NCBI GenBank assembly: GCA_963845735.1
Contig: CAWJTR010000015.1
Coordinates: 62,001-126,000 of the forward strand
Source of the DNA: AP-15 sp963845735
GTDB taxonomy: Bacteria > Pseudomonadota > Alphaproteobacteria > ATCC43930 > CGMCC-115725
Direction: 5' to 3'
DNA: 64,000 nucleotides
In this document: positions 24,697-33,691 of the stretch, piece after piece
Layout: each line of letters opens with the position of its first letter
Numbering within the stretch: position 1 is the first letter of the stretch
Program-made: the position numbers and the translations under genes
The notes under the pieces: model-generated
Databases searched by the model: none
The model's input: the letters and a program-made list of their open reading frames with translations, nothing else
What the model was told of the DNA's origin: nothing

Positions 24697-26028
24697 TCAG
24701 GTGTAGTCGCCGAGTTTGCAGCCGAACGCGTCGGGCGCCTGCATCAGCCCGGCGCCGGGCACGATCTCCTTGAGATCCCACCAGTCTTCCTTGTTCCTCA
24801 TCGCGCTCGGCGCCTTGCCTTCGACGATGATGACCGGGCGGACGAGCTGGTGGTCGGCGGCGCGGAAATGCACGTCTCCCACGGTCGACGGGATCGTCTC
24901 GCCCTTCTCGTAGGCTCTGATCACATCGGGCGGGTAGAAGCTGCCGGCCGCTTCGACCATGCGAGCCCACATCGCAAACTGCATGTAGGCGCTGTTGGCG
25001 CCCCAATCTGGCTTGTAGCCGTATTTCTTGTCGAAGGCGTCGACGAACGCCTTGGCGATCGGGAACTTGTCTTCGAGCGTCCACCAGAAATCGGTGGCGG
25101 CGAGCACGCCCTGCATGATCTGGGCGCCAACCTCCTTTGCGAAAAACGGGACCTGGTAGGGAATTACCAGTTTCATCTTCTTCAAGATGCCGAACTGGTT
25201 CGCCTGTTGGATCGACAGCACCGCATCGTGGCCCCAGTTGATGTTGAGCAGGTAGTCGGCGCCCGAATTGGCGATGTTGAGCAGGTACGAGCTGTAATCG
25301 GGGGCGCCGAGCGGCGCAACCTGGTTGGTCACTGTGGTCCAGCCGGCGGTCTTGAGGAAATCCTCCATCGATTTCTGGACGGTGTGGCCATAGGTGTAGT
25401 CGGGCGTCAGATAGGCCGCCTTCTTGCCCTTGCCGTAGTTCTTGACCATTACCGGGCCGAGCGCCGCCGCGGCGGTCTGGCCGTAGAAGCACTGGCGGAA
25501 GCTGTAGCGCACGCAATCCTTGCCGGTGGTGTCGTTCGAACCGGAGATCGCGACGAGATACAGCACCTTTTCGCGCTGGGCGAGCTCGTTGAGCGCCACC
25601 GCGACGGAGCTCGAGGTCGAGCCGGTCATCGCCACGATCTTGTTCTCGCTGATGAAGCGCGACTGCTCCTGCACGGCGATGTTCGGATTCGCCTCGGAAT
25701 CGGCGACGACGAGCTTGACCTCCTTGCCGAGCACGCCCTTTTTGGTCTTCGGCGAGATCATCTTGATGATCGGGTCGCCGCTGTTGAGGTGGTCGACCGC
25801 AAGCTGGGTGCCCTTCAGCTCGTCTTCGCCCTGCACAGCATAAGTGCCGGTCTGCGGTATGGTGGCGCCGATCGTGACTGTGTCGCCTTGCGAACTGGCG
25901 GGCCAGGTGCCGACTGGCGGCTTGTCGGCGGCGCGCACGATGCGCGGCAATGCGGTGGCGGCGAACAGCCCGCCGCCGGCGGCCAGCACCAAACGCCGTG
26001 TCGTCCTGACTGTGAGCGGTGAGGCCAA
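24697..26028 (-). CDS. ABC transporter substrate-binding protein, branched-chain amino-acid (LivK/Peripla_BP_6) type
   Basis: This is about 443 residues. The leader has a twin-arginine-like TTRRLVLAAGGGLFAATALP and cleavage near VRA-AD. The mature protein has the two-lobe type I periplasmic-binding fold: VTIGATIPQTGTYAVQGEDELKG, LVVADSEANPN, IVAMTGSTSSSVA, KKAAYLTPDYTYGHT and YSSYLLNIANSGADYLL. Homologues in catabolic clusters bind aromatic or dicarboxylic compounds as often as amino acids. I chose the TTG at 26028 because GGGAG lies 8-12 bases upstream and the signal peptide starts at once; no ATG fits. No permease or ATPase genes accompany it in this window. Confidence 0.83.
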   Translation of the reverse strand: MASPLTVRTTRRLVLAAGGGLFAATALPRIVRAADKPPVGTWPASSQGDTVTIGATIPQTGTYAVQGEDELKGTQLAVDHLNSGDPIIKMISPKTKKGVLGKEVKLVVADSEANPNIAVQEQSRFISENKIVAMTGSTSSSVAVALNELAQREKVLYLVAISGSNDTTGKDCVRYSFRQCFYGQTAAAALGPVMVKNYGKGKKAAYLTPDYTYGHTVQKSMEDFLKTAGWTTVTNQVAPLGAPDYSSYLLNIANSGADYLLNINWGHDAVLSIQQANQFGILKKMKLVIPYQVPFFAKEVGAQIMQGVLAATDFWWTLEDKFPIAKAFVDAFDKKYGYKPDWGANSAYMQFAMWARMVEAAGSFYPPDVIRAYEKGETIPSTVGDVHFRAADHQLVRPVIIVEGKAPSAMRNKEDWWDLKEIVPGAGLMQAPDAFGCKLGDYT

Positions 26029-26828
26029 GCTACCTGCTCCCTTGTGTGATCTTCCGAGACGGGCGGTCCCGAGTCCGCACAGGGCTGATTGCCTGTGCGG
26101 AACTCGACCCACCGCAAGCGATACTAGCCAGCATGTGCCAAATTCCGACGGTTTCAAAGCCAGGATCGTGCTTCTGATCGGCTTCGGCAACCTGGGTACC
26201 AGGCGGCGAATGCGCGTAGCTTCCGAGATCCTTCGAATGTAGTGCACAGCATCGTAACACCAGTCGAATAACGGTCGCTGGCGTCACAGGACCCAGCTGG
26301 ACCAGCAACTCGAAGCAAATTCCTTTGGTTATGGAAGCCATGCCTAAGTCAACACGCGCCGCATCAGCAAATCTCTAGCGGCGCGATGGCTCTTCACCTT
26401 TCAAAAATGAACAGCGAGCGCGGGGTCGTGGGCCACCATCAGACCGCGAGATGACCCGCTGTCGGCGCGATTGGGCCGTCCTGCTATGGCCGACGGGCGC
26501 GTGCTGTTGCCCCACACTTGCCGTTGGCAATAGCCGCGGGGAACGGCGCTGTTGGGTGGGCGAGCGGCCATTCCGTTCCGTGCGGCGACGTTGCCTAAGG
26601 GCCACGGGAGAAGCGGGTCCTGAAGACCGGATGGTCCAAATCGCGCTCGACCGGCTTCCCTCACTGCGACCGTGATTGCCTCGCACATGCTTTCCCTTGG
26701 CGAACATACCCCGTCGGGGGTTCTGCATTTCCGCCAGATCCACCCACTCTTCTCGTAACACTGGAACGGGCCGGTACCATTGCAGGCATGGGTCCCGGCC
26801 TGCGCCGGAAAGACGAAAAGAGCGTTAG
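26029..26828. other. Intergenic, no supported gene
   Basis: About 800 bp between the substrate-binding-protein start and the IS element. Frames up to about 195 codons exist but overlap on several strands and lack motifs. The part at about 26690-26815 translates to a PAQAGTHACNGTGPF-like string that I have seen as the read-through of a dispersed proteobacterial intergenic repeat, so it may be a repeat unit rather than a gene. The promoter for the transporter gene is expected at its left end. Confidence 0.4.
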
Positions 26829-28042
26829 GGAAACACTGAGCAATCCTGGGTAACCGGCGGTCTGGCGGTCGAGGAGTTGTTTCGGGCCGCGGCGCGCCGC
26901 TTGGAAGGGTCGGAGGTAGCAGAAATCGGGGTTGTGCTGGCGTTTTTCTGTGTTGTTTTGCCGGATCGGGGCAGAGTCCGGGTGTGATCACGCTGGCGTT
27001 TGCGCGAACAGGGCTTTCTTGACGATCACCAGGTTGGCCAGGGCAAACAGGGTGCGCAGCTGCGCGGTGTTCTTGGCCAGGCCGCGATAGCGCAGCTTCT
27101 TATGGCGGAACAGGTTCTTGACGATGTGGAAGGGATGCTCGACCCAGGCCCGCAGCTGCGCCAGCGCCCGCTCGACCGGCTCCGCCAAATCCCGCAAGGT
27201 TTTGGGCAAGGCTTTGATGATGCTGCGCTTGATTGCGATGTTCCAGGACACATCGCGGTCGGCAAGTTCCGGCCGCTTGCCCGCCCCGGCATAGCCGGCA
27301 TCGGCGAACACCAACTCCTCCCGACCGTGCAGCAGCACCGCTGTCTGATTGATGTCGGCTTCGTTGGCGGCGGTGCCGATGAGCGTGTGCACCACCCCCG
27401 AGGCGACATCCACCCCGATATGCGCCTTCATCCCGAAGTGCCACTGATTGCCTTTCTTGGTCTGGTGCATCTCAGGATCACGGCTCTTCGGCTTGTTCTT
27501 GGTCGAGGACGGAGCGGCGATGATCGTGGCGTCAACGATTGTCCCCTGGCGCATCAACAGGCTGCGCTCCTCCAGCATCCTGCCGACCTCGTCGAACAGC
27601 ACCCGGGTCAGGTCGTGCCGCTCCAGCCAATGGCGGAAGTGCAGCACCGTCGTCGCGTCCGGCACCGGGTCGCGGCTCAGCTCAACCCCGGCAAAGCCGC
27701 GCAGCGCCTGACTGTCGTACAGCGCATCCTCCAGCGCCTCATCCGCCAGCCCATACCATTGCTGCAAAAAGTAGATCCGCAGCATCCGCTCCAGCCCGAT
27801 TGGCGGCCGGCCGCGCTCACCCTTCGGATAAAGCGGCCGCAGGCGATCCACCAGCCGCGCCCACGGCACCACCTGCTCCATCTCGGCCAGAAACTTGTCC
27901 CGTCGCGTCTGCTTTTTCTTCGCGGCATATTCCGCCTGCGAAAAAGTCCCCTGCCGCCGCATTGCCCCGCCCCTCGGTCCCCCCGGACCCGCCAATTCTA
28001 CCCGATCCGACCACCCGAAACCTGACTTATTTCAGTGTTTCC
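26829..28042 (-). mobile_element. Complete IS5-family insertion sequence (1214 bp)
   Basis: Both ends carry the inverted terminal repeat GGAAACACTGA (26829-26839, and its complement at 28032-28042), imperfect beyond 11 bp. The element is flanked on each side by TTAG (26825-26828 and 28043-28046), the YTAR-type target duplication of IS5-group elements. It encodes one intact transposase. Intact ends, target duplication and an open transposase frame indicate a recent insertion, here separating the substrate-binding-protein gene from the amidohydrolases. Confidence 0.9.
26988..27962 (-). CDS. IS5-family DDE transposase
   Basis: This is 324 residues. The N-terminal DUF772-type domain has RPPIGLERMLRIYFLQQWYGLADEAL at residues about 55-80. 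The catalytic core shows the first Asp in TIVDATIIAAPSSTKN, the second in ELVFADAGYAG and the Glu in AWVEHPFHIVKNLF, the usual DDE spacing of IS5 members. HFGMKAHIGVD is a further landmark. The start at 27962 (MRRQGTFSQAEY) is family-like. The gene is uninterrupted, so the element may still be mobile. Confidence 0.93.
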   Translation of the reverse strand: MRRQGTFSQAEYAAKKKQTRRDKFLAEMEQVVPWARLVDRLRPLYPKGERGRPPIGLERMLRIYFLQQWYGLADEALEDALYDSQALRGFAGVELSRDPVPDATTVLHFRHWLERHDLTRVLFDEVGRMLEERSLLMRQGTIVDATIIAAPSSTKNKPKSRDPEMHQTKKGNQWHFGMKAHIGVDVASGVVHTLIGTAANEADINQTAVLLHGREELVFADAGYAGAGKRPELADRDVSWNIAIKRSIIKALPKTLRDLAEPVERALAQLRAWVEHPFHIVKNLFRHKKLRYRGLAKNTAQLRTLFALANLVIVKKALFAQTPA

Positions 28043-28095
28043 TTAGCGGTGAGCGTGAGGTGTGCGGCCGATGGTCGGATGTGGCGCGGGCGGCC

Positions 28096-29589
28096 TCAGC
28101 TTGCGTTGCGAACGTAGCCGTAGCGCAGGTTGCTGCGGCCGGGGCCGTTTTTGAGATAGTCGGCCTTTAGTTCGGCGAAATGGTCGGGCTGGCCGAGGAG
28201 AGCGTGCTGCTCGAAATTGTAGAGGCGCGCCGAGTTCCCACTGAAGATTCCGGTCTTGATCGGGCCGTTGGCCGGGCCCAATGGCTGGAAGCCGTATTTC
28301 TTTTGCATGTCCTCGGGGATTTCGAGGCGGCGCAGCCCTTCGATCTGCCATTGCGGCGCGCCGGTCCATACCGCGTCGGTGCCCCAGACGACATGGTCGG
28401 GGCCGAGCCCCTTGACCAGCATGCCCATCAACGCCGCGGCGAGGCGCGGCTCGGCAACCGCGGTCCAGGCGAAGATCTGCCCAAGGTCGCCATAGACGTT
28501 GGTGACGCCGTATTTCTGCGGGATCTCGGCGAGATCGCTGGTCCACGAGCTCCGCCCGGTCTGGTCGAACTCGGCCATGCCGTCGGCCGGCGTGCCGCCG
28601 ACCCAGCGATAGGCCGAATGGTAAACCAGGAAATTCAACTGCGGCCAGTCTTTGGCCGCCTTGCCGATATCGCTGACATCGGCATAGGGCCGCAGCCGCG
28701 GGAACTGCTTTTCGACACCGGGGGCGAACAGCCCCTTGTGGATGCAGACGTTCTTGATGCCCGACTTCGCTATCTTTTGGTAGAACGGATACATCAGCTT
28801 TTCGTCGTCGGCATGCCACGGATAACGGGCGAGTTCCTTGTGGGTGTTGTCGCCGACGGTGTAGCCCTTCCATGAATCGGGCTTGTAGATCTCGATCGCC
28901 TGATCGACCTGGTCGAGCCAGCCGGGCTGGCCGGGGGTGATCGTGAAATGCGCCATCATCCGCCGCGAGCCGGCTTGCTTGTTGACCTTCGCGCGAGTCT
29001 CGAACACCTGCGCCTGTGGGATGAACCAGTCCTGCGGCACATCCGAGGGCGAGTTCGACAACAGCGCCACCTTGGTGTCGCTGTCCATGTAGACCTCTTT
29101 GATATAATTGGCGTATTTGAGGTCGTCGAGGGTCTGATCGCCGGTCAGCTCCTTGTTCCAGCCGAGCTTGCCAAAGGCGTTGCGCATTTTGACAAAGCCG
29201 GTAAGCCGGGTGTCGTCGCGCAGGAAATGGGTGTGGCCATCGATGATGAACTGGCCCGACAAGGCCTGGGCGCGGTCGGCCGCCATGTCGGGGGTCGCCG
29301 CCTCGGCGAGGCTGGCGTCGAAGATGTGACCAAAGACCTGGTTCATCGCCACGAACGAGGCGGCCATGCCGGACGCGGTCTGGAAAAAGCGGCGACGCGA
29401 GACGCCCTGCCGGCGGGCGAGCCGGTCGCTGATTTCCTTGAGCCGGGCTTCGACCTCGCGCTGCTTTTCGGTCTGCGGCACCGGCAGGTATTCGTCGCTC
29501 GATACGATCTGCGTCGGCACCGGCGATGGAAACGACGACGTCTCGGCCGGCAACAATTCGCTCAGTTGTTCGTCGGTCAGGAACTTCAT
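28096..29589 (-). CDS. Amidohydrolase family protein with internal twin-arginine signal
   Basis: This is 497 residues. The metal-dependent hydrolase (COG2159) fold is indicated by FIIDGHTHF at the start of the barrel (HxH ligand pair), KNVCIHKGL and LNFLVYHSAYRW in the middle, and GPDHVVWGTDAVW (the late Asp). About 65 residues before the barrel comes SRRRFFQTASGMAASF, a good Tat motif with a hydrophobic stretch, but preceded by a long charged N-terminus instead of a short n-region. Export through Tat with a long leader is inferred. The ATG at 29589 has GGGAGG upstream. It follows the two ACMSD-type genes on the same strand and is probably in their operon, with a 75-bp gap. Confidence 0.8.
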   Translation of the reverse strand: MKFLTDEQLSELLPAETSSFPSPVPTQIVSSDEYLPVPQTEKQREVEARLKEISDRLARRQGVSRRRFFQTASGMAASFVAMNQVFGHIFDASLAEAATPDMAADRAQALSGQFIIDGHTHFLRDDTRLTGFVKMRNAFGKLGWNKELTGDQTLDDLKYANYIKEVYMDSDTKVALLSNSPSDVPQDWFIPQAQVFETRAKVNKQAGSRRMMAHFTITPGQPGWLDQVDQAIEIYKPDSWKGYTVGDNTHKELARYPWHADDEKLMYPFYQKIAKSGIKNVCIHKGLFAPGVEKQFPRLRPYADVSDIGKAAKDWPQLNFLVYHSAYRWVGGTPADGMAEFDQTGRSSWTSDLAEIPQKYGVTNVYGDLGQIFAWTAVAEPRLAAALMGMLVKGLGPDHVVWGTDAVWTGAPQWQIEGLRRLEIPEDMQKKYGFQPLGPANGPIKTGIFSGNSARLYNFEQHALLGQPDHFAELKADYLKNGPGRSNLRYGYVRNAS

Positions 29590-29664
29590 GCTTTCCTCCC
29601 TGGAATCTAAGACCATGTTCATCCGCCGCCCCGTTAGGGGTGGACTGGGCATCGCGCCATGCCT

Positions 29665-30750
29665 CTAGCGTGATCGCGCCGGCGCTTCAAGGTTCAACAG
29701 CCGCGCGGCGTTGCCGCCAAAGATTGCCCTGCGCTCGGCGTCGTCGAGACCGGGGCAGCCCTCGATCATGCCGACCGGGTCGATCTCGCCCATATCGGCG
29801 GGATAGTCCGTGCCCATCAGGATGTGGTCGGCGCCATATTCCTCGACCAGATACTCGAGCTGGTGATGGGTGTAGACCAGCGCGTCGAAATAGCACCGCT
29901 TCAGATAGGTTGTCGGCATCCGGTCGATCACCTCGCCGGCGTCCGGACGCGCCGCGGCGACATGGTCGATGCGCCCGGAATAGGCCGGCAGAAAGCCGCC
30001 GCCATGCGCGCAGACCAGCTTCAGGTTCGGATAGTCGCGCAACACGCCGCCAAAGATCAGGTGATGCAGTGCAACCGTCGTATCGAGCGGGTTGCCGATC
30101 ACATTGGCGAAATAATGATCGGCAAAGCGGCTGGCCTCGGTGAAGCCGTCCGGGTGCATGAACACCAAGAGGCCCAGCTCCTCGCAGCGGGCGAAGATCT
30201 TGCGAAAGCGCTCGGCCGATAGATCCTCGCCGGCGACATGGGTCATGATCTCGATGCCGCGAAAGCCCAGCGATTTGTGCAGGCGGTCGAGCTCGCCGAC
30301 GGCCAGTTCGGGCGCCTGGAACGGCACCGTTCCGAGCCCGACAAAGCGGTCGGGATGACGGCCGCAGATCTCGGCGAGGAAATCGTTGATCGCGCGCGAA
30401 GTCGCCAGCCCGAGATCGGGGTCGGCGCCGTAATAGGTTTGGCGCGGCGCCGGCGAGATCGCCTGAATATCGATCCCCATCCGGTCCATGTCTTCGATGC
30501 GCTTTTCGGGCGACACACTCTGCTCGGCGGTGCGCTCGCCGTTCGCCCGGTTGACGCCGCGACTGCGCTCGCTGGCCTGGGTTTCGAGGAACCAGCGCGA
30601 GACATTCTGATCGCCGGCGACCATCTGCGTCGCCTGTTCATTTCGGACGTGGCAATGGATGTCGATCGTGAACCATTTGCCGCGGGCATGGACCGGTCCC
30701 GGAAAGCGTCCCGGGATCGGCGCCCCCTCCGGCAGGCATTTGAACAACAT
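29665..30750 (-). CDS. ACMSD/LigW-type amidohydrolase (copy 1)
   Basis: This is 361 residues. The metal-binding HxH is in FTIDIHCHV near residue 30. Further landmarks are the QTYYGADPDLG and TVPFQAPELAV segments, LLVFMHPDGF (His ligand), LKLVCAHGGGFLPAYSGR (His), and ILMGTDYPADMG (Asp). These are the features of the decarboxylase/hydrolase branch that includes aminocarboxymuconate-semialdehyde decarboxylase, gamma-resorcylate decarboxylase and 5-carboxyvanillate decarboxylase. A nonoxidative aromatic decarboxylase or ring-opening hydrolase fits the neighbourhood. It is 18 bp from its tandem paralogue upstream, which has exactly the same length. Confidence 0.8.
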   Translation of the reverse strand: MLFKCLPEGAPIPGRFPGPVHARGKWFTIDIHCHVRNEQATQMVAGDQNVSRWFLETQASERSRGVNRANGERTAEQSVSPEKRIEDMDRMGIDIQAISPAPRQTYYGADPDLGLATSRAINDFLAEICGRHPDRFVGLGTVPFQAPELAVGELDRLHKSLGFRGIEIMTHVAGEDLSAERFRKIFARCEELGLLVFMHPDGFTEASRFADHYFANVIGNPLDTTVALHHLIFGGVLRDYPNLKLVCAHGGGFLPAYSGRIDHVAAARPDAGEVIDRMPTTYLKRCYFDALVYTHHQLEYLVEEYGADHILMGTDYPADMGEIDPVGMIEGCPGLDDAERRAIFGGNAARLLNLEAPARSR

Positions 30751-30768
30751 TTTAGCCTTCTCCCCAAT

Positions 30769-31854
30769 TCAGCGTTGCCCGGGCGGGATTTCGATGCCCA
30801 ATAGACGCGCGGCGTTGTGACCGAGGATCGCGCTGCGTTCGGGGTCGTCGAGCCCCCTCGCACCCTCGACAAAGCCGATCGGGTCGACCTCGCCCATATC
30901 GGCGGGATAATCGGTGCCCATCAGCACATGGTCGGCGCCGTATTTGCCGACCAGGTATTCGAGCTGATGGTGGGTGTAGACGATCGTGTCGAAATAGAGC
31001 CGCTTGAGATAGGTCGTTGGCATCCGGTGGATCTGCTCGCATGCATCGGGACGGGCCGAGGCGGCATGGTCAATGCGGCCCGAATAGGCCGGCAGATAGC
31101 CGCCGCCATGCGACAGGACGAGTTTCAGATTGGGGTGGTCGTCGAGCACGCCGCCGAAGATCAGGTGATGCACCGCGACTGTCGTGTCGAGCGGGTTGCC
31201 AATGACGTTGACCAGATAATGGTCGCCGAACCGCCGCGCCTCGGGAAACCCGGTCGGGTGCATGAAGACGAGCAGGCCGAGCTCCTCGATGCGGGCGAAA
31301 ATCTTGCGGAAGCGCGCGCCCGACAGATCCTCGCCGCCGACGTTCGTCGCGATCTCGATGCCGCGGAAGCCCAAGGATTTGTGCAGCCGGCCGAGCTCGG
31401 CGACGGCGAGATCGGGCGCCTGGAACGGCACAGTGCCGAGCGGCACGAAGCGATCCGGGTGGCGTCCGGCGATGTCGGCGAGGTTGTCGTTGACGACGCG
31501 GGCTGTAGCGATCCCGAGATCTGGGTCGGCGCCGTAATAGGTCTGGTTCGGCGAGGGCGAGACCGCTTGGATGTCGATCCCCATCCGGTCCATGTCGGCG
31601 AGCCGGTTTTCGATCGAGGTGAATTGGATGCGGTTGCGCTCGGCCTGCTGCCGGTTGACCTCGCGGGTGCGCTCGTTGGCGTAGACCTCGCGCGGGTGAC
31701 GGGTGGCGGCGGCGTTGCCGGCGACCATCTCGGCCGCTTTGGGGGTCAGCACATGGCAGTGGATGTCGACCGTGAACCATTTGCCGCGCGCATGGGCAGG
31801 CCCGGGAAACCGCCCCGGGATCGGCGCGCCGGGCGGCAGGCATTTGAACAGCAT
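30769..31854 (-). CDS. ACMSD/LigW-type amidohydrolase (copy 2)
   Basis: This is 361 residues, the upstream member of a tandem pair. It shares the N-terminus MLFKCLPxGAPIPGRFPG, the HxH pair (VDIHCHV), TYYGADPDLG, FMHPTGFPEA, LSHGGGYLPAYSGR and LMGTDYPADMGEVDP with copy 1; by eye roughly 70% of positions agree, with differences concentrated at residues 36-80. The duplication may give two related substrates or a hetero-oligomer. The start at 31854 is preceded by GAGGACGCCAGAG. It is the first gene of the three-gene amidohydrolase operon. Confidence 0.8.
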   Translation of the reverse strand: MLFKCLPPGAPIPGRFPGPAHARGKWFTVDIHCHVLTPKAAEMVAGNAAATRHPREVYANERTREVNRQQAERNRIQFTSIENRLADMDRMGIDIQAVSPSPNQTYYGADPDLGIATARVVNDNLADIAGRHPDRFVPLGTVPFQAPDLAVAELGRLHKSLGFRGIEIATNVGGEDLSGARFRKIFARIEELGLLVFMHPTGFPEARRFGDHYLVNVIGNPLDTTVAVHHLIFGGVLDDHPNLKLVLSHGGGYLPAYSGRIDHAASARPDACEQIHRMPTTYLKRLYFDTIVYTHHQLEYLVGKYGADHVLMGTDYPADMGEVDPIGFVEGARGLDDPERSAILGHNAARLLGIEIPPGQR

Positions 31855-32019
31855 CTCTGGCGTCCTCCTCGATCGTCGTCCTATTAGGCGTTGCGGCCGC
31901 GCCCGGATCAATGCCTGTGAGCGTGCCGATTAGGCGCCAGTGCTCGTGCAAATCGAGGCTACTGCCGCCATACGTCGTCATCGTGCCAATAGCGCCGACA
32001 CTCGATTGAGTAGAATGCG

Positions 32020-32538
32020 TTATTGCACGGTCTCGTCAGGTAGGACGCCCCAGACCTCGCTGCGCTGCACCCAGCCGCTGTAGCCGCCGGCTTCGATTCG
32101 GCACCATGGGCCCTGGCATTCGACCAGGCGGGCGATGACGCCAGGCTCGGCGCGAGCGGCTACCTGCGAAGTGGGGTCGGGCCGACGATAGAGCAGCCGC
32201 GTCGTGCCCGCCACAATGACGGCACGCTTGCCGGTGACCATGCGGTCCAAGACCCAGCCGTTGGCGCCCTGCCAATCCTGGATCTTCCGCCAGTTCTGGA
32301 ACTCCTCTATAATTTCGACCGGCATGTCCTTGCGTTTGTAGACCCATTCGATCGGATAATTTTCGCCCGGGCCGACCCGCAGATTGACGTCGTCGGAACG
32401 CAGGCTGGCGAATCGCGGCAGCTTATCGCCCACGGCAGTCTGCGCCTTCGGCGTTAGCGGCAGTGCCGCCAGCAGGGCGGCAGCTACCGCCTGCAGCAAC
32501 CGCGTGCGCGCAATGTGAGCCTTGGACCCCCTAGACAT
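32020..32538 (-). CDS. Exported bacterial SH3-domain protein
   Basis: This is 172 residues. A signal peptide (RTRLLQAVAAALLAALPLTPKAQ) is followed by two SH3-like repeats. The first carries DDVNLRVGPGENYPIEWVYKRKDMPVEI and WVLDRMVTGKR; the second is TTRLLYRRPDPTSQVAARAEPGVIARLV with WVQRSEVWGVLP at the end. Each of these long strings is a recognisable SH3_3/DUF1058 pattern of alphaproteobacterial envelope proteins, thought to bind peptidoglycan. The start at 32538 (MSRGSKAHIAR) is chosen for a normal signal peptide, with GCGGGGG upstream. Confidence 0.8.
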   Translation of the reverse strand: MSRGSKAHIARTRLLQAVAAALLAALPLTPKAQTAVGDKLPRFASLRSDDVNLRVGPGENYPIEWVYKRKDMPVEIIEEFQNWRKIQDWQGANGWVLDRMVTGKRAVIVAGTTRLLYRRPDPTSQVAARAEPGVIARLVECQGPWCRIEAGGYSGWVQRSEVWGVLPDETVQ

Positions 32539-32747
32539 CCCCCGCTTCTCGTCAACGCCGCGCCGGCTTGTCTCCCCCACCTAGTTCGCCGCGCGCGAGT
32601 ATCTCTTGGTTTGCTGCCCGCAGGATGGAACCTTTCACCCGCCGTTTCAACCTCCATCGCTAATTCTCGTAGACGGAGGCGCGATGGTGTAATGATGTGT
32701 TAACGGACCCCTTTGCCGAAGGGGTCGAGCGGTGCAGGGATCGGAAG

Positions 32748-33602
32748 ATGAAGAATCTCTTGACCGTGGTCGGAGACGGCAATGCGGCGCCGGTTCTCGA
32801 AGTTGCGATGCTGGCGGCGCGCCGTTTCGACAGCCACATCGTCGGGCTTCACAGCCTGACCACCGAGTACGCCGTGGTGTTCGGCGGCGAGATGGGTTTT
32901 TCGATCTCGTCCGAGGTCGACCGCACCCTCGAACGCGAAGGTCACGAGCGGCGCGATCAGGCACGGCGGCTGTTTCGCGAGTTCATGAGCGCGCGCGGCG
33001 TGCCGATCGGCCCGGTGCCGCCGGGGCACAACGGTCCGAGCGCATCCTGGCGTGAGGAGGATGGCCGGCAGAACGCGGTTGTCGGGCTGATCGGGCGGGT
33101 GTTCGACCTGATTGTGGTCGAGCAGCCGGAGAAGCTGGCATCGATCGCCGAAGCCACGCTCGAGGATGCGCTGTTCGAGAGCGGGCGACCGGTGCTGATG
33201 GTGCCGCAGCGCGCGCCGTCGAAATTGGGCGAAGTCATCGCCATCGCCTGGAACGGCAGCACCGAGACCGCGCTGACCGTCGCCCTCGGCATGCCGTTTC
33301 TCAAACAGGCGCGTCATGTTTGCGTTGTCGCCGTTGGCTCGCAGCACATGCCCGAACCGGGGCCGGAGGGCGACGAACTCGCCCGCACGCTCGAACGGCA
33401 CGGGCTCGATGTCAGCCTGCGTATCGCCGTTGGCCGGCAAAAGCCGCAAGGCGAATTGTTCCTGAGGGAAGCGCTAGCCGCCGGGGCCGATCTGTTGCTC
33501 AAGGGCGCCTACACGCAAAGCCGCATCCGCCAGATGATTTTCGGAGGCGCGACGCGCCACATCATCATGGAGGCGAACCTGCCGGTGCTGATGGCGCGCT
33601 GA
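32748..33602 (+). CDS. Universal stress protein family (tandem UspA)
   Basis: This is 284 residues with two UspA-like halves. The first half (KNLLTVVGDGNAAPVLEVAMLAARRF) has a long central helical insert. The second half (GEVIAIAWNGSTETALTVALGMPFL) ends with the conserved GADLLLKGAYTQSRIRQMIFGGATRHII segment. The C-terminal motif corresponds to the ATP-binding G-x2-G-x9-G(S/T) pattern in a modified form. These cytoplasmic proteins respond to starvation and stress. The ATG at 32748 is preceded by GGAAG; the extra 17 codons upstream are not family-like. It is convergent with the flippase gene. Confidence 0.85.
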   Translation: MKNLLTVVGDGNAAPVLEVAMLAARRFDSHIVGLHSLTTEYAVVFGGEMGFSISSEVDRTLEREGHERRDQARRLFREFMSARGVPIGPVPPGHNGPSASWREEDGRQNAVVGLIGRVFDLIVVEQPEKLASIAEATLEDALFESGRPVLMVPQRAPSKLGEVIAIAWNGSTETALTVALGMPFLKQARHVCVVAVGSQHMPEPGPEGDELARTLERHGLDVSLRIAVGRQKPQGELFLREALAAGADLLLKGAYTQSRIRQMIFGGATRHIIMEANLPVLMAR

Positions 33603-33691
33603 GGCCCACGCCCCCCACTCGAAGAAGACCGGGCCCGCAGCAGTAGCGGGTCTCGGTTCGGTTCCGGGTTTGCACCCCGCTCACGCCAGGT

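Noticed and set aside
26401..26991. Minus-strand frame of 196 codons next to the IS element
   Set aside because: No motif, it crosses the IS boundary at 26829, and part resembles read-through of a dispersed intergenic repeat.
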